Origin: Bacteroidaceae bacterium
GTDB lineage: Bacteria; Bacteroidota; Bacteroidia; Bacteroidales; Bacteroidaceae
Length of the DNA stretch: 51,338 bases
Assembly: GCA_017530735.1 (NCBI GenBank)
Contig: JAFXMB010000079.1
Span: 1-51,338, forward strand
Direction: 5' to 3'
In this document: one piece after another, positions 36,042 to 45,715 of the stretch
Layout: each line of letters starts with the position of its first letter
How positions within the stretch are numbered: the first letter of the stretch is position 1
Made by a program: the position numbers and the translations under genes
The notes under the pieces: generated by a model
Database searches by the model: none
What the model was told of the DNA's origin: nothing
The model's input: the letters and a program-made list of their open reading frames with translations, nothing else

Positions 36042-36632
36042 ATGAATACCAAAATCCAGGAACTTACCGACATTATATATAATGAAGGTGTAGCTAAAGG
36101 TCAGGCCGAGGCTGACCAGATTCTGGCCCAGGCCAAAGAACAAGCCCAAAAACTTATTGCCGATGCCCGCAAGGAGGCTGATGCTCTGCTCGCTTCTGCC
36201 AAGAAGGAGAGTGCAGACAATGCTGAGAACGTTCGAAAAGAGTTGAAACTCTATGCCGCACAGGCTGTTGAGGCTCTCAAGAGCGAGATTGCATCGGTTG
36301 TGACTGACAAGATTGTCAAGGACGCCGTTAAGGGCTTTACATCGGACCAGAAGGCTTTCAATGAGTTTATTCTTACCATTGCAAAGGAGTGGGGTAAGAA
36401 CCAGCAGATTGAGATCAAGACAACCGATGCCGACTCTCTTACCAAGTTCTTCCAGGCAAATGCCAAGGAACTGCTTGACAAGGGTGTAAAGATTACACAG
36501 GTGAACGGTAATGCCGCTGAATTCTCAATCCAGCCTGCTGACGGTTCATATAAGGTGAACTTTGGCACACAGGAGTTTGAGAACTGGTTCAAGTCAATAC
36601 TGCGCCCGCAGTTGGTTGAGACCCTGTTCTGA
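36042..36632 (+). CDS. atpE: V-type ATP synthase subunit E
   Basis: 196 residues. The first ~100 residues form a long alanine, lysine and glutamate-rich coiled coil (QILAQAKEQAQKLIADARKE), followed by a small globular C-terminal domain ending WFKSILRPQLVETLF. This is the form of V/A-ATPase subunit E, the peripheral stalk that holds the catalytic head to the membrane part. The gene is first in the operon, and its stop overlaps the next start by one base (TGATG). Confidence 0.9.
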   Translation: MNTKIQELTDIIYNEGVAKGQAEADQILAQAKEQAQKLIADARKEADALLASAKKESADNAENVRKELKLYAAQAVEALKSEIASVVTDKIVKDAVKGFTSDQKAFNEFILTIAKEWGKNQQIEIKTTDADSLTKFFQANAKELLDKGVKITQVNGNAAEFSIQPADGSYKVNFGTQEFENWFKSILRPQLVETLF

Positions 36633-37423
36633 TGGCCAATTACTATTACATAATAGCCGGACTACCTGACATCAGCTTTGATGACAGCAAGGCCGCGTAT
36701 ACCGTTGATCAGTTCCGCCAGGAGGTTTACGATGCCCTGAGCGCTGCTGACCGTAAGGTTATGGATATTCTCAATTTGGAGAATGAATGCCGTAACCTGA
36801 TAGGTTCTGAGCGCATGGAGGAACTTGTGGCTCTGGTTAAGGCCGATGAACCGGCACCCATGGATGTCCCTCAGTTCATGTACAATTTTGTACAGGAGTG
36901 GGTTGACGACAGTTGGCGCCAGAAAGCGGCATTTGCCCAGGACCGTCTGTGGAGCCTGTTCTACGAGTACGCTATGGCATCAAGCAACGGGTTTGTACGT
37001 AAATGGTATGAGTTCAATCTGAATCTGAACAATATCATGACTGCCATTACGGCCCGCAAGTACAATCTGGAGATACAGAAGGTGATTGTGGGTACCGGCG
37101 ACATTGCAAATGCGCTGCGTACAAGCGGAGCGCGTGACTGGGGACTGAGCCAGGAACTTGAATATTTTGAGGACGTGGCCCGTCTGACTGAGGAGGGTGA
37201 CCTTTCACAGCGTGAGCGTAAGGCTGACCAGATTCGCTGGCGCTGGCTTGAGGAGAACACCTTCTTTAATTATTTCAGTGTTGAGAAACTGTTCTCATAT
37301 ATGGTCCGCCTTGGTATGGTGGAGCGTTGGAGCGGTCTGGACCGTGAGGAGGGCCAGAAACTGTTCCGTGAACTTATAGGTACGCTTAAGGATCAGACCA
37401 GTGTGCCTGCTGAATTCAGATAA
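36632..37423 (+). CDS. DUF2764 protein of the V-ATPase operon (probable subunit C equivalent)
   Basis: 263 residues, starting MANYYYIIAGLPDISFDD, the typical opening of DUF2764 proteins, which occur between subunits E and A in Bacteroidota V-ATPase operons. It is largely helical and has the motif RWRWLEENTFFNYFSVEKLF near the C-terminus. No separate subunit C (AtpC/NtpC) gene is present, and the helical character and operon position fit a divergent central-stalk C subunit. That equivalence is inferred. Its start overlaps the stop of subunit E, so the two are probably translated together. Confidence 0.82.
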   Translation: MANYYYIIAGLPDISFDDSKAAYTVDQFRQEVYDALSAADRKVMDILNLENECRNLIGSERMEELVALVKADEPAPMDVPQFMYNFVQEWVDDSWRQKAAFAQDRLWSLFYEYAMASSNGFVRKWYEFNLNLNNIMTAITARKYNLEIQKVIVGTGDIANALRTSGARDWGLSQELEYFEDVARLTEEGDLSQRERKADQIRWRWLEENTFFNYFSVEKLFSYMVRLGMVERWSGLDREEGQKLFRELIGTLKDQTSVPAEFR

Positions 37424-37441
37424 ACAAAAAACTAAAGATAA

Positions 37442-39199
37442 ATGGCTACAAAAGGTACAGTATGCGGAGTCATTGCCAACATGGTTACGTTGAAAGTTGA
37501 CGGACCTGTTGCACAGAATGAGATCTGCTACATTGAGACAGGAGGCGACAAACTCATGTCAGAGGTCATTAAGGTGGTGGGCGAGAACGTCTATGTACAG
37601 GTGTTTGAGAGCACACGTGGCCTCAAGGTGGGTGCGCCTGCCGAGTTTACCGGTCATATGCTGGAGGTTACTCTGGGTCCGGGTATGCTGTCACACAATT
37701 TTGACGGTCTGCAGAATGACCTGGACAAGATGACGGGCGTATTCCTTAAGCGCGGTGAGTATACCTATCCGCTTGATAATGACCGTCTGTGGAAGTTTGA
37801 GCCTATCGTAAAGGTGGGTGACAAGGTGCAGGCATCGGACTGGCTGGGTAAGGTTGAGGAAAACTTCCAGCCGCTCAAGATCATGGCTCCTTTCCAGTTG
37901 GAGGGTGAGTATACGGTTAAGAAGATTGCCGCCGAGGGTGAGTACCGCATCATTGATGAGATTGCAGTGCTTGAGAACGCCAAGGGTGACACCGTAAGCG
38001 TGAACATGATACAGAAATGGCCCGTAAAGGTGGCTATGACCAACTACCGCGAGAAACCGCGTCCTTTCAAACTGCTGGAGACAGGTGTGCGTTCCATAGA
38101 TACCCTGAACCCGATAGTGGAGGGCGGTACAGGATTCATCCCCGGCCCGTTCGGTACAGGTAAGACTGTGCTTCAGCATGCTATCTCAAAGCAGGCCGAG
38201 GCCGATATCGTTGTAATTGCCGCCTGCGGTGAGCGTGCTAATGAGGTTGTGGAGATTTTCACCGAGTTCCCGGAGCTGGATGACCCGCACACGGGCCGCA
38301 AACTGATGGAGCGTACCATCATCATAGCCAACACATCAAACATGCCGGTTGCCGCGCGAGAGGCATCGGTCTATACGGCTATGGCTATATCGGAGTATTA
38401 CCGCAGCATGGGTCTGCGCGTTCTGCTTATGGCTGACTCCACTTCACGTTGGGCTCAGGCTCTTCGTGAGATGTCAAACCGTATGGAGGAACTGCCTGGT
38501 CCGGATGCTTTCCCGATGGATATTTCATCAATCATTGCAAACTTCTACGGACGTGCAGGTTACGTTTACCTCAAGAACGGCCAGCCGGGTTCAATTACCT
38601 TTATAGGTACGGTATCACCTGCCGGCGGTAACCTTAAGGAGCCTGTGACCGAGAACACCAAGAAGGTGGCCCGCTGCTTCTATGCTCTGGAGCAGGAGCG
38701 TGCCGACCGCAAGCGTTATCCGGCCATCAACCCCATTGACTCTTACTCCAAGTATCTGGATTATCCGGAATTTGAGAAATATATCGCTGACCGTATCAAT
38801 GATCAGTGGACCGGTAAGGTGAACGAACTTAAGACCCGTCTGCTGCGCGGTAAGGAGATTGCCGAGCAGATTAACATTCTGGGTGATGACGGCGTACCTG
38901 TGGATTATCACGTAACGTTCTGGAAATCAGAGTTGATAGACTTTATCGTGCTGCAGCAGGATGCATTTGATGAGATTGATGCCGTGACCCCGATGGAGCG
39001 TCAGGAGACAATTGTGGACCGCGTGATTGACATCTGCCACACGGAATTTAAGTTTGATACTTTCCTGGAGGTTATTGATTACTTCAAGAAGGTTATCAAC
39101 CTGTGCAAGCAGATGAACTACCAGCCGTTTGAGTCAGAGAAATACTTTGAGTACGAGAAGGAGCTTAAGGCTCTTATCGATGAACGTAAAACCGCTTAA
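37442..39199 (+). CDS. atpA: V-type ATP synthase subunit A (catalytic)
   Basis: 585 residues, the usual family length. The Walker A motif is GPFGTGKT at 235-242, preceded by the family's characteristic GGTGFIPGPFG. The non-homologous insertion region of A subunits is at about 110-200. Other hallmarks are VVIAACGERANEVVE and LLMADSTSRWAQALREMSNR. It hydrolyses or makes ATP at the interface with subunit B in the A3B3 head. The start 18 nt after the DUF2764 gene gives MATKGTVCGVIANMV, the standard N-terminus. Confidence 0.96.
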   Translation: MATKGTVCGVIANMVTLKVDGPVAQNEICYIETGGDKLMSEVIKVVGENVYVQVFESTRGLKVGAPAEFTGHMLEVTLGPGMLSHNFDGLQNDLDKMTGVFLKRGEYTYPLDNDRLWKFEPIVKVGDKVQASDWLGKVEENFQPLKIMAPFQLEGEYTVKKIAAEGEYRIIDEIAVLENAKGDTVSVNMIQKWPVKVAMTNYREKPRPFKLLETGVRSIDTLNPIVEGGTGFIPGPFGTGKTVLQHAISKQAEADIVVIAACGERANEVVEIFTEFPELDDPHTGRKLMERTIIIANTSNMPVAAREASVYTAMAISEYYRSMGLRVLLMADSTSRWAQALREMSNRMEELPGPDAFPMDISSIIANFYGRAGYVYLKNGQPGSITFIGTVSPAGGNLKEPVTENTKKVARCFYALEQERADRKRYPAINPIDSYSKYLDYPEFEKYIADRINDQWTGKVNELKTRLLRGKEIAEQINILGDDGVPVDYHVTFWKSELIDFIVLQQDAFDEIDAVTPMERQETIVDRVIDICHTEFKFDTFLEVIDYFKKVINLCKQMNYQPFESEKYFEYEKELKALIDERKTA

Positions 39200-39211
39200 C
39201 CCGCTATAGCT

Positions 39212-40534
39212 ATGACAACAAAGGCATTCCAGAAGATTTACACCAAGATAAGCCAGATTACAAAGGCTACCTGTTCGCTTAAGGCGCAGGGTGTGGGTTA
39301 CGATGAGCTGGCCGTTATTGACGGCCGATTGGCTCAGGTGGTTAAGATTGTGGGCGATGAGGTTACGCTGCAGGTGTTTGAGGGCACCGGCGGTATTCCT
39401 ACCAACGCCGAGGTCGTGTTCATGGGCAAGGCTCCTTCACTGAAGGTGAGCGACAGCCTGGCCGGCCGATTCTTTAACGCTTACGGTGATCCTATTGACG
39501 GCGGTCCTGCCGTTGAGGGTACTGAGGTTGAGATTGGCGGTCCATCGGTTAACCCCGTGCGCCGTAAACAGCCGTCAGAGCTGATTGCTACCGGTATCGC
39601 GGGTATCGACCTTAATAATACATTGGTGTCCGGCCAGAAGATTCCGTTCTTTGCTGATCCGGACCAGCCGTTCAACCAGGTTATGGCTACCGTGGCCATG
39701 CGTGCCAAGGCAGATAAGATTATCCTGGGCGGTATGGGTATGACCAATGATGACTATCTGTACTTTAAGAACGTTTTCTCAAACGCAGGTGCCATGGACC
39801 GTATCATAGGTTTCATGAATACCACCGAGGATCCTGCCGTAGAGCGTCTGCTGGTGCCTGATATGGCTTTGACCGCTGCCGAGTATTTTGCTGTGCAGAA
39901 GGATGAGAAGGTGCTGGTGCTGCTGTCTGATATGACATCATATGCCGATGCTTTGGCAATTGTAAGTAACCGTATGGACCAGATTCCTTCTAAGGACTCT
40001 ATGCCTGGTTCACTTTACTCTGACCTGGCCAAGATCTATGAGAAGGCCGTGCAGTTCCCCAGCGGCGGTTCTATAACCATTATCGCTGTGACAACGCTGT
40101 CCGGCGGCGATATTACTCACGCTGTGCCTGATAATACAGGTTATATCACTGAGGGTCAGCTGTTCCTGCGCCGCGACAGTGATATAGGTAAGGTTATCGT
40201 GGATCCATTCCGCTCGCTGTCTCGTTTGAAGCAGCTTGTGAACGGTAAGAAGACTCGTGCCGACCATCCGCAGGTTATGAACGCCGCTGTGCGTCTGTAT
40301 GCTGATGCATCGAACGCAAAGACCAAGGTGGAGAACGGTTTTGATTTGACTGACTATGATCAGCGTGCTCTTGACTTTGCTCACGATTACAGCGAGAAGT
40401 TGCTGGCAATTGACGTGAACCTGGATACGACCGAGATGCTGGATGTTACCTGGGGCCTGTTTGCCAAGTACTTCAAGCCCGATGAGGTTAACATCAAGGC
40501 TGCTCTTGTAGAACAATACTGGCCTAAGAACTAA
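39212..40534 (+). CDS. atpB: V-type ATP synthase subunit B (non-catalytic)
   Basis: 440 residues, starting TTKAFQKIYTKISQITKATC. The P-loop is replaced by a FADPDQPFNQ stretch, as expected for the non-catalytic subunit. The family motifs FMNTTEDPAVERLLVPDMAL and VLLSDMTSYADALAIVSNRM are intact. It alternates with subunit A in the ATPase head. It starts 12 nt after subunit A, and its stop abuts the subunit D start with no gap. Confidence 0.96.
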   Translation: MTTKAFQKIYTKISQITKATCSLKAQGVGYDELAVIDGRLAQVVKIVGDEVTLQVFEGTGGIPTNAEVVFMGKAPSLKVSDSLAGRFFNAYGDPIDGGPAVEGTEVEIGGPSVNPVRRKQPSELIATGIAGIDLNNTLVSGQKIPFFADPDQPFNQVMATVAMRAKADKIILGGMGMTNDDYLYFKNVFSNAGAMDRIIGFMNTTEDPAVERLLVPDMALTAAEYFAVQKDEKVLVLLSDMTSYADALAIVSNRMDQIPSKDSMPGSLYSDLAKIYEKAVQFPSGGSITIIAVTTLSGGDITHAVPDNTGYITEGQLFLRRDSDIGKVIVDPFRSLSRLKQLVNGKKTRADHPQVMNAAVRLYADASNAKTKVENGFDLTDYDQRALDFAHDYSEKLLAIDVNLDTTEMLDVTWGLFAKYFKPDEVNIKAALVEQYWPKN

Positions 40535-41158
40535 ATGGCGATAAAGTTCCAATATAACAAGACCTCACTTCAGATGCTGGAGAAGCAGCTGAAAGTGCGT
40601 AAGCGAACCTTACCTATTATTAAGAGTAAGGAGAGTGCGCTGCGCATGGAGGTCAAGAAATGCAAGGACGATCTGGTCCGGCTGGAACGTGAACTGGAGG
40701 AGGGCATCGGCCGATATGAATCCATGTTTGCGCTTTGGAACGAGTTCAACCCGCAGCTGGTGAGCGTGAAGGATGTTCACCTGACCGTGCGCAAGATTGC
40801 CGGAACCAGGATTCCGGTGCTTGACGAGGTGGAGTTTGAGGTTGCTCCGTTCAGCCTGTTCAGTCAGCCCAAATGGTACTATGACGGCATCAACATTCTG
40901 CAGGGACTGGCCCATGACGCTATTCTGGTGGAGTTTACAACCGCCAAGCTGGGCCTGCTGGAGAAAGCCCGCAAAAAGACCACTCAGAAGGTGAACCTGT
41001 TTGAGAAGGTGCAGATTCCGGGTTATGAGGATGCCATACGTAAGATAAAACGCTTTATGGAGGATGAGGAGAATCTGAGCAAATCAAGCCAGAAGATTCT
41101 TAAGTCTCTGCTTGAGGCCCGTGAAGCGGCTAAAAAAGAGGAGGAGGCAGAGTCATGA
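40535..41158 (+). CDS. atpD: V-type ATP synthase subunit D
   Basis: 207 residues, starting MAIKFQYNKTSLQMLEKQLK, with long N- and C-terminal helices that would form the coiled-coil central rotor shaft. The end ESLLEAREAAKK-type region is highly charged (AAKKEEEAES). The ATG follows the subunit B stop immediately, and the stop overlaps the subunit I start by 4 nt (ATGA), so translation is coupled. No separate subunit F gene is recognisable in the operon. Confidence 0.93.
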   Translation: MAIKFQYNKTSLQMLEKQLKVRKRTLPIIKSKESALRMEVKKCKDDLVRLERELEEGIGRYESMFALWNEFNPQLVSVKDVHLTVRKIAGTRIPVLDEVEFEVAPFSLFSQPKWYYDGINILQGLAHDAILVEFTTAKLGLLEKARKKTTQKVNLFEKVQIPGYEDAIRKIKRFMEDEENLSKSSQKILKSLLEAREAAKKEEEAES

Positions 41159-42978
41159 TTACAAAGATGAAAAAACTCTCCTTCCTGATTCATAGCAAGG
41201 AGTATGAAGGGTTCCTGGAGCATCTGCGCTCATTGGGCATTGTCCATGTGATCCGGAAGCAGCAGGGAACTGTTCAGAATGAGGAACTCCAGGAGGACCT
41301 GAACCTGCTGGCCCGATGCAAGAACGCTATCCGTGAATTGGAGTCCAGCGCCAAAAACGAGCCAATGGGGTCAGACCCCAATGGCACGACTAAGGGCTTT
41401 GCGTTCGATACACCGGCCAAGGTTCTGGAGAGATTTGATATTTTGGAGGCCGATAAGGTGGTCCAGGAGCAGACCCTGCAGGCTCTGTCACGTGACCGCG
41501 CACAGTTGCTGCCTTGGGGTGATTTTGAGCCATCCAAGGTGGAGCGTCTGGCTGCTGCCGGTTATAATATAGGTTTCTATACATGCCCTCTGCGTGCATT
41601 CAAGGATGAATGGACCGATAAGTACGGCGTGATAGAGATTGAGCGTGACAAGCAGAAGGTCAACTTTGTTACAGTCACCCACAATGATGTGGTGCCCGAT
41701 ATCGATGCCGAGCAGGTTCAGCTGCCGCATATGTCGTTATCGGCCGTAGAGTCGGATATAGCCAAGACCAAGGCTGCAATCGACGCCATCCCGGCTAAAC
41801 TGGCCCAGCTCTCACAGGTGGGTATTCCTGTGCTGGAGAAGGCAGTTAAGGAACTGGAGAACAATATTGATTTTGGCCGAGTTCGCCTGACGGGTGAGAA
41901 ACTTGCCGCAGACAGTCTGATACTGCTTGAGGGCTGGATTCCCGCAGCCGATGTGGATGAGGTGAGCAAGGCTCTTGACATGAAGGGCGTGTTCTTTGAT
42001 GTTGAGGATCCGCAACCGGATGATGATATTCCTATCCAACTGAGTAACAATAAGTTCGCAAAGCTGTTTGAGCCGCTTACCAAGCTCTACATGCTGCCTA
42101 CCTATCAGGAACTGGACCTGACGCTGTTCTTTGCGCCGTTCTTTATGCTGTTCTTTGGATTGTGTCTGGGCGATACTGGTTACGGACTGCTTATGATTGT
42201 GGCTCTGCCCATATTCACAAAGCTGTTCCAGCTTATCAACCCCAACTTCTCAAAGTGGCTGGTAGTGCTGTTCGGCGCTAGTACAATGCTTTGCGGACTG
42301 CTGTCGGGTACGTTCTTTGGGTTCAACATGTATGACCTTGACATTCCTTTCGTCCAGAAGATGAAGGAAATTCTCTATACCGATAACTCAACCATGTTCA
42401 CAGTGTCACTGTGCATAGGTGTGGTACAGATTCTGTTCGGTATGGCAATCAAGGCTGTAAACCTGAGTATTCAGTGCGGCGTCAAGTATGCACTGGGTAC
42501 GATAGGGTGGCTGGTGCTCCTTATCACTGTGGGAGTATCGGTTCTGGCAGGATTTGAATTCAGCAATCCTGTTGTGATGGGTATTCTCATTGCTGCAGCG
42601 GTGCTGATATTCCTGTTCAACAGCCCGGGTAAGAACCCGCTGCTGAACATCGGCCTTGGACTTTGGGATACTTACAACATGGCAACCGGCTTGCTGGGCG
42701 ACGTGCTCTCTTACGTGCGTCTGTTTGCGCTGGGTCTGTCAGGCGGTATCCTGGCCAACGTATTCAACAGCATGGCTGTGGGTATGGCGCCCGATAACAA
42801 GGTGGCCGGTTTTATCGTTATGGTGCTGATTTTTGTAATCGGCCATGCTCTGAACATCTTTATGAATATCTTGGGAGCCATTGTTCACCCCATGCGATTG
42901 ACATTCGTTGAGTTCTTCAAGAACTCGGGTTACACCGGTGGCGGCACTGAGTACAAACCGTTTAAAATAACAAATTAA
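41155..42978 (+). CDS. atpI: V-type ATP synthase subunit I (membrane stator a-subunit)
   Basis: 607 residues. The first ~310 are soluble and form the cytoplasmic arm. From ~315 on there are about eight membrane segments, starting with LFFAPFFMLFFGLCLGDTGY, the most conserved block of the family. LGDVLSYVRLFALGLSGGIL holds the essential Arg of the ion half-channels. It carries ions between the membrane faces and the K-ring. It is 607 residues, a little shorter than many homologs (~650). Confidence 0.93.
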   Translation: MITKMKKLSFLIHSKEYEGFLEHLRSLGIVHVIRKQQGTVQNEELQEDLNLLARCKNAIRELESSAKNEPMGSDPNGTTKGFAFDTPAKVLERFDILEADKVVQEQTLQALSRDRAQLLPWGDFEPSKVERLAAAGYNIGFYTCPLRAFKDEWTDKYGVIEIERDKQKVNFVTVTHNDVVPDIDAEQVQLPHMSLSAVESDIAKTKAAIDAIPAKLAQLSQVGIPVLEKAVKELENNIDFGRVRLTGEKLAADSLILLEGWIPAADVDEVSKALDMKGVFFDVEDPQPDDDIPIQLSNNKFAKLFEPLTKLYMLPTYQELDLTLFFAPFFMLFFGLCLGDTGYGLLMIVALPIFTKLFQLINPNFSKWLVVLFGASTMLCGLLSGTFFGFNMYDLDIPFVQKMKEILYTDNSTMFTVSLCIGVVQILFGMAIKAVNLSIQCGVKYALGTIGWLVLLITVGVSVLAGFEFSNPVVMGILIAAAVLIFLFNSPGKNPLLNIGLGLWDTYNMATGLLGDVLSYVRLFALGLSGGILANVFNSMAVGMAPDNKVAGFIVMVLIFVIGHALNIFMNILGAIVHPMRLTFVEFFKNSGYTGGGTEYKPFKITN

Positions 42979-43443
<465 letters not shown>

Positions 43444-43460
43444 GAATCACACAACGCAAC

Positions 43461-43492
43461 AAAAAAGCGATCCCGTTTGGGACCGCTTTTTT
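43461..43492. terminator. Shared bidirectional terminator between V-ATPase operon and mnmA
   Basis: A 14-bp stem (AAAAAAGCGATCCC with GGGACCGCTTTTTT, one mismatched or wobble pair) closes a 4-nt loop. It has T-rich runs on both strands, so it can end both convergent transcription units; the mnmA stop codon touches its right end. Confidence 0.85.
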
Positions 43493-44874
43493 TATTGTAT
43501 CACGCCGGAGCCGATCATTTCATCATCGGGGTCATACCAGACGGCAAACTGACCGGGAGTGATCCCGCGTTGAGGTTCGTCAAAGATGATGTAAAGGCTG
43601 TTTGAGCGCTGAATGAGCCAAGCTTCCTGTAAGGGCTGGCGGTAACGGATGCGCACGCGGTAACGGCGAATCTCTGATTCTTTCATCTTAAGGTCGGGAC
43701 GGATCCAATGGATTTGTTCCGATTCTATTTTCAGACAACTGCGAGAGAGGCCGGGGTGTGTGTGGCCACAGCCGGCATAGACTATATTATTTTCAATGTC
43801 TGTGGCAATCACAAACAGCGAATCATCGTGTCCGCCCACATTGAGTCCGTGACGTTGGCCGATGGTGAAGAACTGGGCACCGTCATGCGTGCCTATGATC
43901 TTACCCCAGGGGTTGGCCTTGAAACGGGTCTTCTTTATGTGCTTGCGGCCCGAACGGTAGGTCTCGGTTATGAATTTGATTGAGTCGTAGCGGTAGGGCG
44001 TAGAAAGACGCTCCAGAACGTCATCGCTGAGTAGGGCAATCTTTTCAGGACTGTAGTTGTTTGAACTGAGCGTATCGGTACACTTGTCCTCGCTGATGTA
44101 ACCCGTTACCATATTGGCTTTGGTGCCATCGGCCGTAATGCTGTCAAGCGTATCCTGCTGGAACTTATAGTGCGGATTGCTGCTGTAGAAATCGGGATAA
44201 ACCTCTACTATATTGCCGTCACGGCTCTTGAGTTTCTGCTTCAGGAATTCCGGCAGGTCCACCTTGCCCACAAAGCAGATGCCCTGCGAATCCTTCTTGG
44301 TGGCCGATGGCAACGCAGCGTCGGCGGCAATCTGGCGGACTTGTGATTTGAGCAGATGCCCTATGGGGAACAGTGCGCGTGAGAGTTGCTCCTGGTTTAA
44401 CTGGCACAGGAAATAACTCTGGTCTTTACCGGGATCTACGCCCTCAAATATGCGGTACACGGGCTTGCCGTCAGGGCCTGTAATCTCATCCTTGCGGCAG
44501 TAGTGGCCCGTTGCGACCATATCGGCCCCCAGTTTGAGGGCGGCGTCCAGGAATGCGTCGAACTTTATCTCGCGGTTGCACAGTACGTCAGGGTTTGGGG
44601 TTCGGCCCTGCTCGTACTCAGAGAACATGTAGTCTACCACACGACGGCGGTACTCGTCGCTCAGGTCAACAAAGTGGAAGGGGATTCCTATCTTCTTGGC
44701 AACCATTTCGGCCACCAGGCGGTCCTCCTCCCATTCGCAGTCTCCGTGCAGCGTGCCCTCGGTGTCGTGCCAGTTCTGCATGAACATGGCAAACACATCA
44801 TAGCCCTGCTGCTTGAGCAACAGGGCTGCGACACTGGAGTCAACGCCTCCTGAGAGACCTACGCAAATCTTCAT
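43492..44874 (-). CDS. mnmA: tRNA 2-thiouridine(34) synthase MnmA, with ~100-aa insertion
   Basis: 460 residues against ~370 for E. coli MnmA. The PP-loop SGGVDSS is at 8-14. The catalytic cysteines are Cys99 in NPDVLCNREIKF and Cys200 in SQGICFVG, matching E. coli Cys102 and Cys199. The enzyme activates U34 of Lys, Glu and Gln tRNAs with ATP and replaces oxygen with sulfur. After NIVEV (~225) an insertion of about 100 residues with Asp and Ser-rich segments comes before the conserved GKIIGTHDGAQFFTIGQRHG (~324). The insertion is in frame and both cysteines are kept, so the enzyme is probably active. The start ATG overlaps the stop of the upstream lipoprotein gene (ATGA). Confidence 0.92.
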   Translation of the reverse strand: MKICVGLSGGVDSSVAALLLKQQGYDVFAMFMQNWHDTEGTLHGDCEWEEDRLVAEMVAKKIGIPFHFVDLSDEYRRRVVDYMFSEYEQGRTPNPDVLCNREIKFDAFLDAALKLGADMVATGHYCRKDEITGPDGKPVYRIFEGVDPGKDQSYFLCQLNQEQLSRALFPIGHLLKSQVRQIAADAALPSATKKDSQGICFVGKVDLPEFLKQKLKSRDGNIVEVYPDFYSSNPHYKFQQDTLDSITADGTKANMVTGYISEDKCTDTLSSNNYSPEKIALLSDDVLERLSTPYRYDSIKFITETYRSGRKHIKKTRFKANPWGKIIGTHDGAQFFTIGQRHGLNVGGHDDSLFVIATDIENNIVYAGCGHTHPGLSRSCLKIESEQIHWIRPDLKMKESEIRRYRVRIRYRQPLQEAWLIQRSNSLYIIFDEPQRGITPGQFAVWYDPDDEMIGSGVIQ

Positions 44875-45383
44875 TTAGCAGCGGGTTGGTAAGGAGCGGG
44901 AGCGTTGGCGTTATCCTGCTTGGTGTAGGCGATGCTGTCGTGCGTTAATACGCCGTCTATGATCTGGGCATTGCGCGGAAAACCTGATGAGAGTTCAAAT
45001 CTCAGGGTTCCGTTGATGAGGTCGCCTTCAAGCTGGTGGTATATGCCTAAGGCTACTATTTCGCGTGCAGGCTCGCGGCCGTCCTCGATGGAATAGGTCT
45101 TGCTCTTGGTTATGGCAACGGCGCTGTCTGTGAAGAGGAATACGGCCTCTACCTTTGATTTATAATCGTTCTCAGAATAAACGGAGTACCATGCCTCGAT
45201 GGTGCGGTCACTGTAGTAGTTGGGCAGGTATGCCTCGGCCCGTTTGGCGAAAACTACTGTGTCATTTCCGTTTTGCGGATCATTGGCGTTTGTATCGGTA
45301 TCCAACACCTTTTCACATGATGCACATGTAAGGCTGAGCATCACCGCAGCTGCCATAACAGACAGAAAACCTTTCATTTTCAT
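44871..45383 (-). CDS. Small lipoprotein of unknown function, coupled to mnmA
   Basis: 170 residues. The signal peptide ends LTCASC (Cys23), followed by EKVLDTDTNANDPQNGNDTV, a flexible acidic linker. The body contains EAWYSVYSENDYKSKVEAVF and a polar PAPYQPAAK tail. I do not recognise a domain. The gene precedes mnmA with a 4-nt ATGA overlap, so the two are probably translated together. That is odd for an exported lipoprotein and a tRNA-modifying enzyme and may be only positional. Confidence 0.75.
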   Translation of the reverse strand: MKMKGFLSVMAAAVMLSLTCASCEKVLDTDTNANDPQNGNDTVVFAKRAEAYLPNYYSDRTIEAWYSVYSENDYKSKVEAVFLFTDSAVAITKSKTYSIEDGREPAREIVALGIYHQLEGDLINGTLRFELSSGFPRNAQIIDGVLTHDSIAYTKQDNANAPAPYQPAAK

Positions 45384-45444
45384 AGCGCAATATTCTTTTT
45401 GACAATTGTGCCGTAAACTTACAAATTATCTTTTAAAGTCGCAC

Positions 45445-45494
45445 ATGCTCCACAAATAAAGGGCCGCAATTGCGACCCTTATTTAGTGGAGCAT
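45445..45494. repeat. 50-bp imperfect palindrome
   Basis: Outer arms ATGCTCCAC and GTGGAGCAT are perfect, and the inner core GGGCCGCAATTGCGACCC is symmetric apart from one C/A pair. There are four or five mismatches in 25 pairs. A strong RNA hairpin could act as a terminator for the minus-strand operon to its right, but a clear T tract is missing. It could instead be an attachment site of a lost mobile element. Confidence 0.65.
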
Positions 45495-45574
45495 ACGAGA
45501 ACAATTTTCTGGAATCTATAGGAACATAAAATGGTGTTAAGTTATTGATACTGATAGAAATCCACAAAAACGTA

Positions 45575-45625
45575 TTCCGAGCGTTTCCGAGCGATTAGGA
45601 AATTATTAGTACCATATTAGTACCA
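45575..45625. repeat. Two short tandem direct repeats
   Basis: TTCCGAGCG occurs twice with a 10-bp period (45575-45583, 45585-45593). ATTAGTACCA occurs twice with an 11-bp period (45605-45614, 45616-45625). Read on the minus strand, the second pair is TGGTACTAAT repeated. A related pair, TTTGGTGCCGA and TTTGGTACCGC, lies at 51201-51222 on the plus strand. Confidence 0.6.
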
Positions 45626-45715
45626 CGTTCCAATATCTATTGTATCTGTAGACGGCACGAAAATATCTATTATCAACTTTACGATTGTCAAGAGAAAGGA
45701 GCAGCTATGCTATTG

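Larger units (their letters stand above)
45384..45715. other. 332-bp intergenic region with palindrome and short repeats
   Basis: There is no credible gene. From right to left on the minus strand it holds a tandem 11-bp repeat (45605-45625), a tandem 10-bp repeat TTCCGAGCG (45575-45593), and a 50-bp imperfect palindrome (45445-45494). The palindrome lies 222 nt downstream of the YD-protein stop, so it may terminate that transcript. The A/T-rich 60 nt before the lipoprotein start contain ATAATTTG, one base off a -7 box. Confidence 0.6.
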
